This document shows, in pieces, positions 9,502-17,127 of a stretch of DNA of 64,000 bases. Made by a program: the position numbers and the translations under genes. Below the pieces are notes generated by a model. The model did not search any database, was not told the origin of the DNA, and saw only the letters and a list, made by a program, of their open reading frames with translations. This DNA is from ECT2AJA-110-A sp035399845. Its GTDB lineage: Bacteria > Planctomycetota > Phycisphaerae > UBA1845 > UTPLA1. The stretch covers positions 93,190 through 157,189 of the forward strand of contig DAOPJV010000008.1 in the NCBI GenBank assembly GCA_035399845.1, given 5' to 3'. Each line of letters opens with the position of its first letter. Positions within the stretch are counted from its first letter, which is position 1.

Positions 9502-11406
9502 CTAGAACACGCGTTCGCTCAGGTCCCTCGCGAAATACACGGGACCAATCATGCCGCCACCACCCCGCCAGTCCCGGACCCGGAATTCGATCTCGTGGGG
9601 ACCGGGGGCGAGGGAAACGGGATAGTCGTGCGGTACGTCGCGCGTGCCGTCCCAGGTTCCGTCGCGAGGCCCGGCTTCAGCGAACCTCACGCCGTCGATC
9701 ATGCACTCGTAGTAGTCGCCGACCGTCTCGCAGCGAAGCGTCATGTCGCCGCCCGGATAGTCGAATCGTGTCCGGAACGTTGCCCATCCTTCGAAGATGT
9801 TGGCGCCATTGTTGACGAGGGCCGTATCACACTTGACGTTCGTCCACGAGGATCCGTCCGTCGACATTTGCCAGTTTTCCAGAAGGATGGATTCGCCGAC
9901 GAGCGGACCGATCTCGGGCGGTGAGGATTCGCGAGACTGCAGCGCCGCCATCATGCGTTTGCCGACGTCGGTATCCGTACGGAACGCCGTGACAATTCTC
10001 CGCTCTCCATTGGTCGTGAATTCGATGACCAGGGGATGGACGACGCGCTTGTCCATCGTCTCGGCGACGAGATCAACGAGGACGCGGCAGCCATCGGTAT
10101 TGGCAAGGACGCGGCCTGACATCAGGTCGAAGTGCGCTTCCCGCCGGATGAGCTCACGGATGTCGTTGGGGATCCCGTCGTCGTGGAACCGGATGTCCGA
10201 ACTGAACCACCAGTGATTCGGGCATTTCCATTCACCCTTCCGCGGGCCGATGATCGGTCCGCTCAGCGGGGCCAGCGCCCTGGGCGGGCCAGGTGTGTCG
10301 CCATGCCAGGCCCACTGCTCGCGCGTGTATTTCGGCTCGCCGTCCCGGGAGAAGAAGCCCGAGTTGAGCCCGGGCGTGTCTCTCATGACATTGTGGACGT
10401 AGCCCGCGCCGGGCAGATCGCGAGCGAGCGTTTCGATCTGAAATCGACGGGCGTCCAGGGCCACGTCATAAGGTCCGTTCTCGGGTGACGTGATGTACAT
10501 CGTTTCGCCAAGCAGCAGCGGTTTCGACAGCAGCGGCGCCATGCGGCGTCCGTAGAAAGACCACTCCATGTTGTTCAGATAGGGATGTTCGTCGTGGAAA
10601 TCGCCGTGGTGTTCATTGCACAACCAGCCGCTGTTGTCGAGCACGAGAGCGCCGGGAATGATCGCCCTGCATCGATCGACGAGCAGCCTGCCAATGTCCA
10701 TCGCGACGTGATCGTTTTCGCAGGTCAGTGTGCGCAGGATGACATTCGACCAGGGGGCGTCATTTCGGAAGAACGCTTCGAATTCCGGCAGCAGATCGGC
10801 TGAGTCGATAGGCGCGTGCCAGACAGGGTATTCCTGCCACATGAACATCCCCATCTCCTGGCAGATCTCGTAGTAGCGACGGGGCGGAATCCAGAGGCAG
10901 AACTTGATCAGGTTGAATCCCAGCGAGCGAATGTACTCAATTTCGCGGCGAATCTGACGCTCGTCCGGCCATGGATGTCCGAGCTCCGGGTAGTAGCCCC
11001 AATGCAGCACGCCGCGAACGCGGAAGGGGGCGCCATCGACGAGCAGTGTGGCGCCATCTATGGCGCTTCGCTGGACGGCGGCGGGCTGCTGGTCCACTGG
11101 CGCCGAGAGAATCTGCACGTCATCGACGCCCGTCCATCGAATTCCGATCGTCGGCAGGAATCCCTGCGTTGCACGGCGTCGATCTTCACATTCGATGACG
11201 AGTTCATTCTCCTCGCGCACAAGTGACGATATTTCGAATTCAATCGGTGTCCACGGCGTCAGATTCCGGCCGACGACGGTTCCGTTGACAGTGAACGTGG
11301 CGTCCATTGCGGCGGCGCCGACGCGAATCCAGGTCTGCGGACCCTGTCGGGAGAACGCCAGACGTATGGTTGACTTCGAAGCGAGCGATGGTTCGAGGCT
11401 GGGCAT
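9502..11406 (-). CDS. Cytoplasmic glycoside hydrolase family 2 enzyme
   Basis: A 634-residue GH2-like enzyme without a signal peptide. The N-terminal sugar-binding jelly roll is short (about 1-100). The catalytic barrel follows: 'FRVRGVLHWGYYPELGHPWP', then 'LGFNLIKFCLWIPP'. The probable acid/base is E230 in 'TLTCEND' and the nucleophile E301 in 'LLGETMY', 71 residues apart, a plausible spacing for clan GH-A. The region after about 500 is a second jelly-roll-like module ('ANIFEGWATFRTRFDYPGGD'). It is convergent with the PA14-containing GH2 gene and divergent from the zinc-ribbon/pseudopilin trio. A GTGTTAACCTAA element lies 44 nt upstream of the start, so it may share regulation with the importer operon. 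Its likely job is to trim oligosaccharides after uptake; the substrate is unknown. Confidence 0.82.
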   Translation of the reverse strand: MPSLEPSLASKSTIRLAFSRQGPQTWIRVGAAAMDATFTVNGTVVGRNLTPWTPIEFEISSLVREENELVIECEDRRRATQGFLPTIGIRWTGVDDVQILSAPVDQQPAAVQRSAIDGATLLVDGAPFRVRGVLHWGYYPELGHPWPDERQIRREIEYIRSLGFNLIKFCLWIPPRRYYEICQEMGMFMWQEYPVWHAPIDSADLLPEFEAFFRNDAPWSNVILRTLTCENDHVAMDIGRLLVDRCRAIIPGALVLDNSGWLCNEHHGDFHDEHPYLNNMEWSFYGRRMAPLLSKPLLLGETMYITSPENGPYDVALDARRFQIETLARDLPGAGYVHNVMRDTPGLNSGFFSRDGEPKYTREQWAWHGDTPGPPRALAPLSGPIIGPRKGEWKCPNHWWFSSDIRFHDDGIPNDIRELIRREAHFDLMSGRVLANTDGCRVLVDLVAETMDKRVVHPLVIEFTTNGERRIVTAFRTDTDVGKRMMAALQSRESSPPEIGPLVGESILLENWQMSTDGSSWTNVKCDTALVNNGANIFEGWATFRTRFDYPGGDMTLRCETVGDYYECMIDGVRFAEAGPRDGTWDGTRDVPHDYPVSLAPGPHEIEFRVRDWRGGGGMIGPVYFARDLSERVF

Positions 11407-11449
11407 GGATCACCAGTGAATCAGATTCGTGTGGATGACAACGACGACA

Positions 11450-11461
11450 GTGTTAACCTAA
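11450..11461 (+). promoter_or_regulatory. GTGTTAACCTAA element, candidate regulator box 2
   Basis: It matches the ATGTTAACCTTA boxes at 624 and 17105 in 10 of 12 positions and keeps the GTTAACCT core. It lies 44 nt upstream of the minus-strand GH2 gene, a position compatible with an operator. Confidence 0.4.
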
Positions 11462-11681
11462 ACAATGTTCGCGCGTCCAGTGTTTCGCGTGTTGTCTGTC
11501 AAAAGTTTGCGCCGCTGGCGCCGGCGTCCATCCACGGCGTCGGTCGCGCGTGTCGATCAACGTAGGGTTCTGGGCTTGCTAAAACGTTTTATTGTGCCGC
11601 ATTGGCTGCTGCGGAAGAGTGAGGCGTTAAGCGACGCCTGTCAGAACGTTGCATTCGGGCGCGAAGACTTTTGTTGTAGTT

Positions 11682-11709
11682 TTGAAAAAAATCTGGACAA
11701 GAGTATTCA
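11682..11709 (+). promoter_or_regulatory. Candidate sigma70-type promoter for the zinc-ribbon/pseudopilin trio
   Basis: TTGAAA (11682-11687) and TATTCA (11704-11709) are separated by 16 nt within the most AT-rich stretch of this intergenic region. Transcription would begin near 11716-11718 and run into the zinc-ribbon gene at 11791. Confidence 0.5.
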
Positions 11710-11717
11710 AAATCGGT

Positions 11718-11735
11718 ATGGTAACGATAACGCAT
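11718..11735 (+). promoter_or_regulatory. Operator-like element over the predicted transcription start
   Basis: ATGGTAACGATAACGCAT has outer ATG/CAT symmetry and a central TAACGATAAC that resembles LacI/GalR-type sites with a central CG. It begins just downstream of the predicted -10 box, the usual place for a repressor site. The symmetry is imperfect, so this remains a suggestion. Confidence 0.35.
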
Positions 11736-11790
11736 CTGAGGCAACGCTTCGTTCTGGAGTGTGCCGAGAACAAGAAAACGAGGAGTCCCT

Positions 11791-12195
11791 ATGACTTCGG
11801 GGGATCGCAAAACGAATGTCCCCAAAGTGGTGTTCGCCGTTGCGGCATTCATTGTGGCCGGGGTAGTGCTGGCGATTCAGCTCAACAAAGGCGCCCAGGC
11901 CGACATGAAGAAGGGCGAACGTCATCTGGCTTGCAATTCGTGTGGCGCTGAGTTCAGCGTGATGGTCAGGCTTGGAGACGAGGGAAAGCCGCAGACGTGT
12001 CCGAAGTGCGGAGCCATTGCCGGCTGGCCTGAGAAATACTGCTCCGCCTGCGAACTTAAGTTTCCGGCGCCGCTGATCGGCGATCCGCCCAGACCCGCGC
12101 CGATGCCGAATTGCCCCAAGTGTGGCAGCAACAAGGCTGTCGGCGCGTACTTGCCCGAGTTCATTGAGGCCATGAAAAAAGACGCCGGCCAATAA
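11791..12195 (+). CDS. Single-pass membrane protein with two zinc-ribbon-like CxxC pairs
   Basis: 134 residues. A short cytoplasmic N-terminus precedes one transmembrane helix ('VVFAVAAFIVAGVVLAIQL', about residues 12-31), followed by a soluble domain with four CxxC motifs (CNSC, CPKC, CSAC, CPKC), enough for two rubredoxin- or ribbon-type zinc sites. The start at 11791 is chosen because AGGAG lies six nt before it; an in-frame GTG at 11761 lacks one. The stop is 15 nt before the pseudopilin gene, so the two are probably co-transcribed. I do not recognise a named family. An accessory role for the pseudopilin or a secretion apparatus is plausible from position only. Confidence 0.72.
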   Translation: MTSGDRKTNVPKVVFAVAAFIVAGVVLAIQLNKGAQADMKKGERHLACNSCGAEFSVMVRLGDEGKPQTCPKCGAIAGWPEKYCSACELKFPAPLIGDPPRPAPMPNCPKCGSNKAVGAYLPEFIEAMKKDAGQ

Positions 12196-12210
12196 TCAGG
12201 GAGGACTGCG

Positions 12211-13188
12211 ATGTTCGCTATTTGCCATGTTCGGCAGCATCCAGGATCGCGAGTTCGCTCGCGTGGTTTCACACTCATCGAACTTCTGGTCGTCATCTCC
12301 ATTATTTCGCTCTTACTATCGATACTCCTTCCGGCGCTGACCTCGGCGCGCGTACAGGCTCGAAAGACCAAGTGCGCCGCCGAGCTGCACGCCATCGGCA
12401 TTGCCATGGCGTCGTGTCAGAACGAGTACAACGATTTCTTCCCCATGTGGGACGACGGAGAGCGCAGCACGGTCAATGATCGAATCATTGCCACGTGGCT
12501 CGACGCGCTCAAACAACGCCATTTCTACGGATGGGACGGGGGATACTGCCCGGCCGATCCGCTGCCCGATCCGCTGAACGAACAGCGCGGCGCCGCCTGG
12601 GGCTTCAACTATCCCCGCGGTCCGGCCGTTGCGACGTCGAATCGACAGGGCGTGGACTACAGCTACGGCATCAGCATTCCGCTGGCGTCGGCGGCGCACC
12701 TTTCAGACCTGCCTTACACCTATACCGTCAACGGGCAGACGATCACGGAATCGGCGAAGCAGCTCTGCTCCAGGAACATTGATCGTCGCGTTCTGGTCGG
12801 CGACGCGTTCTGGGACTGGATTCACAACATGTCGGCGTACGGACTGAGGTTCGGCGCTTTCGATGTCGGCTCCTGGTACAACAACACGGCCGGCTATCGC
12901 CACGGTGTGACCGGGACTCGTCGCCCTCAGGGCAACTTCCTGATGCAGGATCTCCACGTCGAATCTGTCACGTACGATCTCTCCCGTTTCACGATGGGCG
13001 TTGACACGAACAAGGTATTCATCACCTATCCGGGTGAGCCCCTGGGCATCTATCCGGCCCTGGGAATCGGAAATGCGACGGGCGGCGACTTCCCCAAGGA
13101 TATTGATCCGTATGCGATCACGGGGGCCTCGGCCGCGCAGGCGCAATGGGATGCGGAGATTCGAATACGAAAAGGTTGGGGAGTGTAA
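12211..13188 (+). CDS. Prepilin-type (type II/IV) pseudopilin
   Basis: 325 residues. The class III leader is clear: 'RSRGFTLIELLVVISIISLL', with cleavage between G and F by a prepilin peptidase, N-methylation of Phe and Glu at mature position 5. The hydrophobic helix (about residues 20-42) is followed by a large globular domain with Cys residues and the fold pattern of planctomycete DUF1559-like pseudopilins. The segment ending 'FLMQDLHVES' corresponds to the conserved 'FADGH' region, here with the DG altered. GGGAGG seven nt before the ATG supports the start. It is sandwiched between the zinc-ribbon membrane protein and a secreted PQQ-like/dockerin protein. In this phylum such pseudopilins are numerous and often sit beside secreted enzymes; the exact function is unknown. 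Confidence 0.85.
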   Translation: MFAICHVRQHPGSRVRSRGFTLIELLVVISIISLLLSILLPALTSARVQARKTKCAAELHAIGIAMASCQNEYNDFFPMWDDGERSTVNDRIIATWLDALKQRHFYGWDGGYCPADPLPDPLNEQRGAAWGFNYPRGPAVATSNRQGVDYSYGISIPLASAAHLSDLPYTYTVNGQTITESAKQLCSRNIDRRVLVGDAFWDWIHNMSAYGLRFGAFDVGSWYNNTAGYRHGVTGTRRPQGNFLMQDLHVESVTYDLSRFTMGVDTNKVFITYPGEPLGIYPALGIGNATGGDFPKDIDPYAITGASAAQAQWDAEIRIRKGWGV

Positions 13189-13301
13189 TCGGCGTACGCG
13201 CGTGCGGGCGGAATGCTCGTGTTCGCAGCCGTCTGGACAACCACACGTTTCACGTTACGGCGTACCGAACTGTGATTCAATTCTGTGAAAAGGAGGAACA
13301 T

Positions 13302-15692
13302 ATGAAGCCACGAGTCAAATGGACCGCCCTTGCCGTCGCCCTGATGTTGTCTGCGGCGGGCTCTGCGTTCGCACAGGACAATCTCGATGGTCCCTGGGCG
13401 ATGAAGAATGGAAATCTCGCTGGACAGGCCCGCTCGGACCAGATTCCGGTTCTCTTCGGCCCCGGGTCCACGATGCAGGAGGCGTTTCGTCTGGACGTCG
13501 TCGCGCAGGGAGCGGCGCGGGTCGGAGGTCGTGGCGCCATTACGTTCGATTCCGCCGGAAACATCTATTGGCGAACGACCGCGGGCAACAACAAGCTCGC
13601 GAAGGCGGACCCGTCCGGCAACCTGCTCTGGATTGCCAAGGGCGCCGGCGGAGGTGACTACGTCTTCGGAAACGCGTGGAATTCGACGTCGCCCGTCGTC
13701 GGCCAGGATCGTGTCTACGGACTTGGCGCCGGCGCCGGTTATCTCGACGGCAATTCGGCGACACCCGCCCCGTCGAACCATCCGATGGTCGCGGCCTTCG
13801 ACAAGGGCACGGGCGCGCTGATCTGGGAAACGCAGCTGCCCGAAGACGGCATTTACCCGCAGGGCTGGGCCGCTGACGAAGGTCATACCCCGCTGCTCTA
13901 CAACGGAAAACTCTACGTTGTGGGTCCTGTCGAAACCGTCAACGGCTTCTTCAGCTTCAATGTCTATCAGCTTGACGCCGCAACGGGCGCCATCGACTGG
14001 GATACGACCGGCGCGCCGCTGTTCTGGTTCGTCAGTGGCCCCAAGAACGGAACCACGGCGTTTGCGGCCGACCTCTTCGGCGCCGGCGTCCACGGTATCT
14101 TCGTCAATTCGTCCAGCGGTTCCGGATCGGATACCGTCGGTGAGGTCTTTGCGATTCGCGTCGACTCAAACCTCGGGACGGCGACGGAAGAGTGGCAGGC
14201 GGACGGCGGTCATGTCGCTCGCGGACACACGATCTTCAATCCGGCGAACAATCGCGTCTATACCCACACGTTCGCGGACTACGGAAACACCTGCTACAGC
14301 TTCGACGCCTTTACCGGCGCCGTGTATGGCGCGAACGCGCCCGGTGGCATCAACAACCACGGCTTCTATGACTTCGGCGCCCTTGCCTGGGACGACAATG
14401 GGATCGTCGCGGGTGGATCGAGCGGTGGCATTGCGACCTACGCCGAAGACACGATGAACCCGGGCACGATCATCGCGGATGCGTTCAAGTTCACGGATGA
14501 TGAATGCGCGCCGAATTGGTTTGGTGAATTCCGCGTCCTCGGCCAGCTGCTTCAGGATGGGAATGGTCACAGCATCGTCATCAGCGGCACCAACAGTCGC
14601 GTGAACGCCGATGCGCTTGATCCGTTCTGCCCCGAGGCCGGCGAAGGACCCTATCCGGACAAGACGGCGCGCGTCGTTGTGCTGGATCTCGATACCGCCT
14701 TGTCGTCGTTGGCGGCCGAAGATGGTCCGGCGTATATCGATGACATCGAGGTGCTCGAAGGCCCGGACATGATGAGTCTTACGTCGGTCTTCTCAGAAGA
14801 CTTCGAGAGCTACACGAATGGTCCGCTCCCGGGACAGGGTGGCTGGCTGGATGACAGCGTCGCCCCGTCGGGTGACACACCGGCCGATGTGGTCGACGAC
14901 CCCACGGGTGGTGGCCAGGGCAAGGTCATGGAACTCGACGCCAACGGCGGCAACGGCGGCTGGCAGGGCGCGACGATTCCTCTGGCCGCGCCGGCGACGG
15001 GCGCCTATCGCGTCGTCCGATGGCGACAGTATCGCGACGACCTGAAGGACAACCTCTGGACGGACTCGAGCCCGAACGCGTCGTTCTCCGACAGCTGGCA
15101 GATTCAGTGGGACTCCTCCGGAACCATGAGCCACACGGGCTTCAATGATTCGGACGCGGTTCCCGTGACAAAGGACATCTGGCAGACGGTAACGATCACT
15201 TACGGCGATGGCATTGTGGTTCTCGACATCGATGGGACGATGTCCGCCGTACCCGACATCGACGCGCCGTACACGATCACCAACATCACGTTCGAGCTGG
15301 AAGGCACCGCCGGCATCGATCCGGAGCACGCGGTTCTCAATGCGCCGTTGGCGGTCTATGACACCGGCGTCAATGCACAGAATGCGTTCACGATTCGCGG
15401 CGGTCCTGTTGCGGGCCCCGATGGCAAGATCTACTACTTCGACAACGGAACGCAGGAACTCGTTGCCCTCGAACCGGGTTCGACGTTCAGCGCCGATCCG
15501 GATTGTGACGGAACCCTGACACTCGCTGACATCGGACCGTTCTCGGCGGCCCTCGTCGGCGGTGAACCCGCCTGGATTACGGCCAACGGCGGTTCCCCGT
15601 CGTGCGCCTACCTGCCGGCCAATGACATGAATAACGACAGTGTCATCGACGGGACAGACATTCAGGTGATGGTCAGCCAGCTGCTGAACTAA
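13302..15692 (+). CDS. Secreted PQQ-like beta-propeller protein with LamG-like insert and dockerin-like tail
   Basis: 796 residues, starting at the ATG with AGGAGG six nt upstream; a longer in-frame start overlapping the pseudopilin gene has no such site. The signal peptide 'WTALAVALMLSAAGSAFA' is cleaved before QDN. Residues about 40-480 contain PQQ-like/WD-type blades ('VAAFDKGTGALIWETQLP', 'VYQLDAATGAIDWDT'). A concanavalin-like module starts near 'SEDFESYTNGPLPGQGGW' (about 495-680), then a final blade-like stretch. The C-terminus (about 728-796) is dockerin-like: 'DPDCDGTLTLADIGPFSAAL' and 'NDMNNDSVIDGTDIQVMV'. A perfect terminator lies 37 nt after the stop. It may be a surface glycan-binding or structural protein; no catalytic site is evident. 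Confidence 0.78.
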   Translation: MKPRVKWTALAVALMLSAAGSAFAQDNLDGPWAMKNGNLAGQARSDQIPVLFGPGSTMQEAFRLDVVAQGAARVGGRGAITFDSAGNIYWRTTAGNNKLAKADPSGNLLWIAKGAGGGDYVFGNAWNSTSPVVGQDRVYGLGAGAGYLDGNSATPAPSNHPMVAAFDKGTGALIWETQLPEDGIYPQGWAADEGHTPLLYNGKLYVVGPVETVNGFFSFNVYQLDAATGAIDWDTTGAPLFWFVSGPKNGTTAFAADLFGAGVHGIFVNSSSGSGSDTVGEVFAIRVDSNLGTATEEWQADGGHVARGHTIFNPANNRVYTHTFADYGNTCYSFDAFTGAVYGANAPGGINNHGFYDFGALAWDDNGIVAGGSSGGIATYAEDTMNPGTIIADAFKFTDDECAPNWFGEFRVLGQLLQDGNGHSIVISGTNSRVNADALDPFCPEAGEGPYPDKTARVVVLDLDTALSSLAAEDGPAYIDDIEVLEGPDMMSLTSVFSEDFESYTNGPLPGQGGWLDDSVAPSGDTPADVVDDPTGGGQGKVMELDANGGNGGWQGATIPLAAPATGAYRVVRWRQYRDDLKDNLWTDSSPNASFSDSWQIQWDSSGTMSHTGFNDSDAVPVTKDIWQTVTITYGDGIVVLDIDGTMSAVPDIDAPYTITNITFELEGTAGIDPEHAVLNAPLAVYDTGVNAQNAFTIRGGPVAGPDGKIYYFDNGTQELVALEPGSTFSADPDCDGTLTLADIGPFSAALVGGEPAWITANGGSPSCAYLPANDMNNDSVIDGTDIQVMVSQLLN

Positions 15693-15728
15693 CGAACACG
15701 GCTGAGCTCAGGACAGATGAACAACCAT

Positions 15729-15771
15729 GAGGGGCGATCGACATCAGGTCGATCGCCCCTCTTTCTTGCTT
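15729..15771 (+). terminator. Rho-independent terminator after the PQQ-like gene
   Basis: Perfect 14-bp stem GAGGGGCGATCGAC (15729-15742) and GTCGATCGCCCCTC (15748-15761), a 5-nt loop ATCAG, then TTTCTTGCTT. It ends the zinc-ribbon/pseudopilin/PQQ unit. Confidence 0.92.
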
Positions 15772-15897
15772 CTTCAGCAACTGGCGGGAAATCGGGGACT
15801 CCGCAATCGCCACTCACCACGAGCGCGACGCTCGATACGCTCGTCCGAAACGGACGGCGCTGTCAACGGCCTGGAAGGTTGGGCTGGAGGGAATCCG

Positions 15898-17037
15898 TCA
15901 GATGATGGCGTTTTCAGGTTCGCACGAGACGTCGAGTGGTGTCAGATCGCTGAGCATCTCGCATCCGTCAGGAGTGACAGTGACGACGCTCTCCAGACGC
16001 ACGCCAAACGCGTCGGAAACATAGATCCCGGGCTCAATCGTGAAGCACATGCCGGCTTCAAGCACCACGTCGCTTCCCCGAACAATAAATGGCGGCTCGT
16101 GGCCCTCGAGACCAATGCCGTGCCCGAGTCGATGCAGAAAAGCGCGGCCAAAGCCGGCTCTGTCGATGATGGCGCGCGCCGTGGCGTCCACCTGGTGGGC
16201 GGTCACGCCCGGACGGATGAACGCAAGGGCGGCGTCGTGCGCCTGCCGAACAGTGGCGCAGGCCCTGCGAAGTTCCTCGTCGGTTTCGTTGATCAGATAC
16301 GTGCGAGTCATGTCGCCGCAGTACCCGTTTCGCCGGCAGACACAATCGACAACGACGCTGTCGCCGCGCCGAATTGTTCGCACGCCCGTGGGCAGATGCG
16401 GAACGGCGCCGTTCGGGCCGCTCTGGATTAGAACGATCTCCGGCATGGCGCCTTCCATGGCCAGGCGATCCGAGACGCTCTGGAAGACTTGGTCTTCCGT
16501 GGCGCCGGCGCCGAGCAGGGCGGCCGCATGGTCGAACACGATGGAGCAGTGTGCGCACGCCAGGCGAATGGCGCCGATTTCCTCGGCGGATTTGATCATC
16601 CGGATGCGCTCGAGGATTCCGTAGTCCGTTTCCAGCGTCGCCCGTGACAGACGGTCCTGCAGCCGATCGCGCACATCGAGCCAGGTGCGGGGATCCAGCA
16701 GGATCCGGCCTCGTTCGATGCCAAGGCTCGCCGCGGCCGCGGCCACGGCCTGATACGGATCCTCGTGTTCGTCCCACGGAAAGATCTCGCAGCGATCGCC
16801 GATCCGTTCGACGGCGGACACTTCGAACGCCGGAATGACGAGGGCGCTCTCGCCACGCTGATTGACCAGCGCGCAGACCAGTCGATCCGATGGCCCGAAC
16901 GGAAGGTTGCAGAATCCAAGGAGCGTTCGATCGTTGAACAGGAAACAGCCGTCCACCCCGGCGCCGGCCATGGCGACGGTCAGGCGATCGACGTGGTTCG
17001 CAACGATGCTGTCGGATATGCAGAGTGACGTTGTCAT
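15898..17037 (-). CDS. M24 family aminopeptidase (Xaa-Pro peptidase-like)
   Basis: 379 residues with a creatinase-like N-terminal domain (about 1-145) and a pita-bread catalytic domain (about 150-370). The five metal ligands are all visible: D231 in 'VVVDCVC', D242 in 'GDMTRT' (11 apart as usual), His in 'HRLGHGIGLEGHE', Glu in 'FTIEPGIY' and Glu in 'VRLESVV'. The enzyme removes an N-terminal residue next to proline, or acts on a related small substrate, in the cytoplasm. Length is normal for bacterial PepQ/YpdF-like proteins. It is divergent from the sugar importer operon with only 90 nt between them, and that gap contains an ATGTTAACCTTA box, so it might respond to the same regulator. Its role in the glycan region is otherwise unclear. 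Confidence 0.88.
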   Translation of the reverse strand: MTTSLCISDSIVANHVDRLTVAMAGAGVDGCFLFNDRTLLGFCNLPFGPSDRLVCALVNQRGESALVIPAFEVSAVERIGDRCEIFPWDEHEDPYQAVAAAAASLGIERGRILLDPRTWLDVRDRLQDRLSRATLETDYGILERIRMIKSAEEIGAIRLACAHCSIVFDHAAALLGAGATEDQVFQSVSDRLAMEGAMPEIVLIQSGPNGAVPHLPTGVRTIRRGDSVVVDCVCRRNGYCGDMTRTYLINETDEELRRACATVRQAHDAALAFIRPGVTAHQVDATARAIIDRAGFGRAFLHRLGHGIGLEGHEPPFIVRGSDVVLEAGMCFTIEPGIYVSDAFGVRLESVVTVTPDGCEMLSDLTPLDVSCEPENAII

Positions 17038-17104
17038 GACGCGTTCATCGGCTCGTCAACGAGGGCGGCGGACCCCGCCCGTCATTGACTTGAATCACAC
17101 CGTC

Positions 17105-17116
17105 ATGTTAACCTTA
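17105..17116 (+). promoter_or_regulatory. ATGTTAACCTTA element, candidate regulator box 3
   Basis: Identical in all 12 bases to the element at 624-635. It lies between the divergent M24 peptidase and importer genes, just 11 nt before the first possible start codon of the binding protein. An operator so close to the start suggests either a very short leader or a real start further downstream. Confidence 0.45.
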
Positions 17117-17127
17117 TCTTTGAGGGA

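Larger units (their letters stand above)
11407..11790. other. 384-nt divergent intergenic region
   Basis: This separates the cytoplasmic GH2 gene (minus) from the zinc-ribbon gene (plus). It holds the GTGTTAACCTAA element (11450-11461), a good plus-strand promoter (11682-11709), an operator-like sequence (11718-11735) and the AGGAG ribosome-binding site before 11791. No additional gene is supported. Confidence 0.55.

Noticed and set aside
13146..13301. Longer N-terminus for the PQQ-like protein overlapping the pseudopilin gene
   Set aside because: The ATG at 13302 has a near-perfect AGGAGG and starts a clear signal peptide; the extension has neither.
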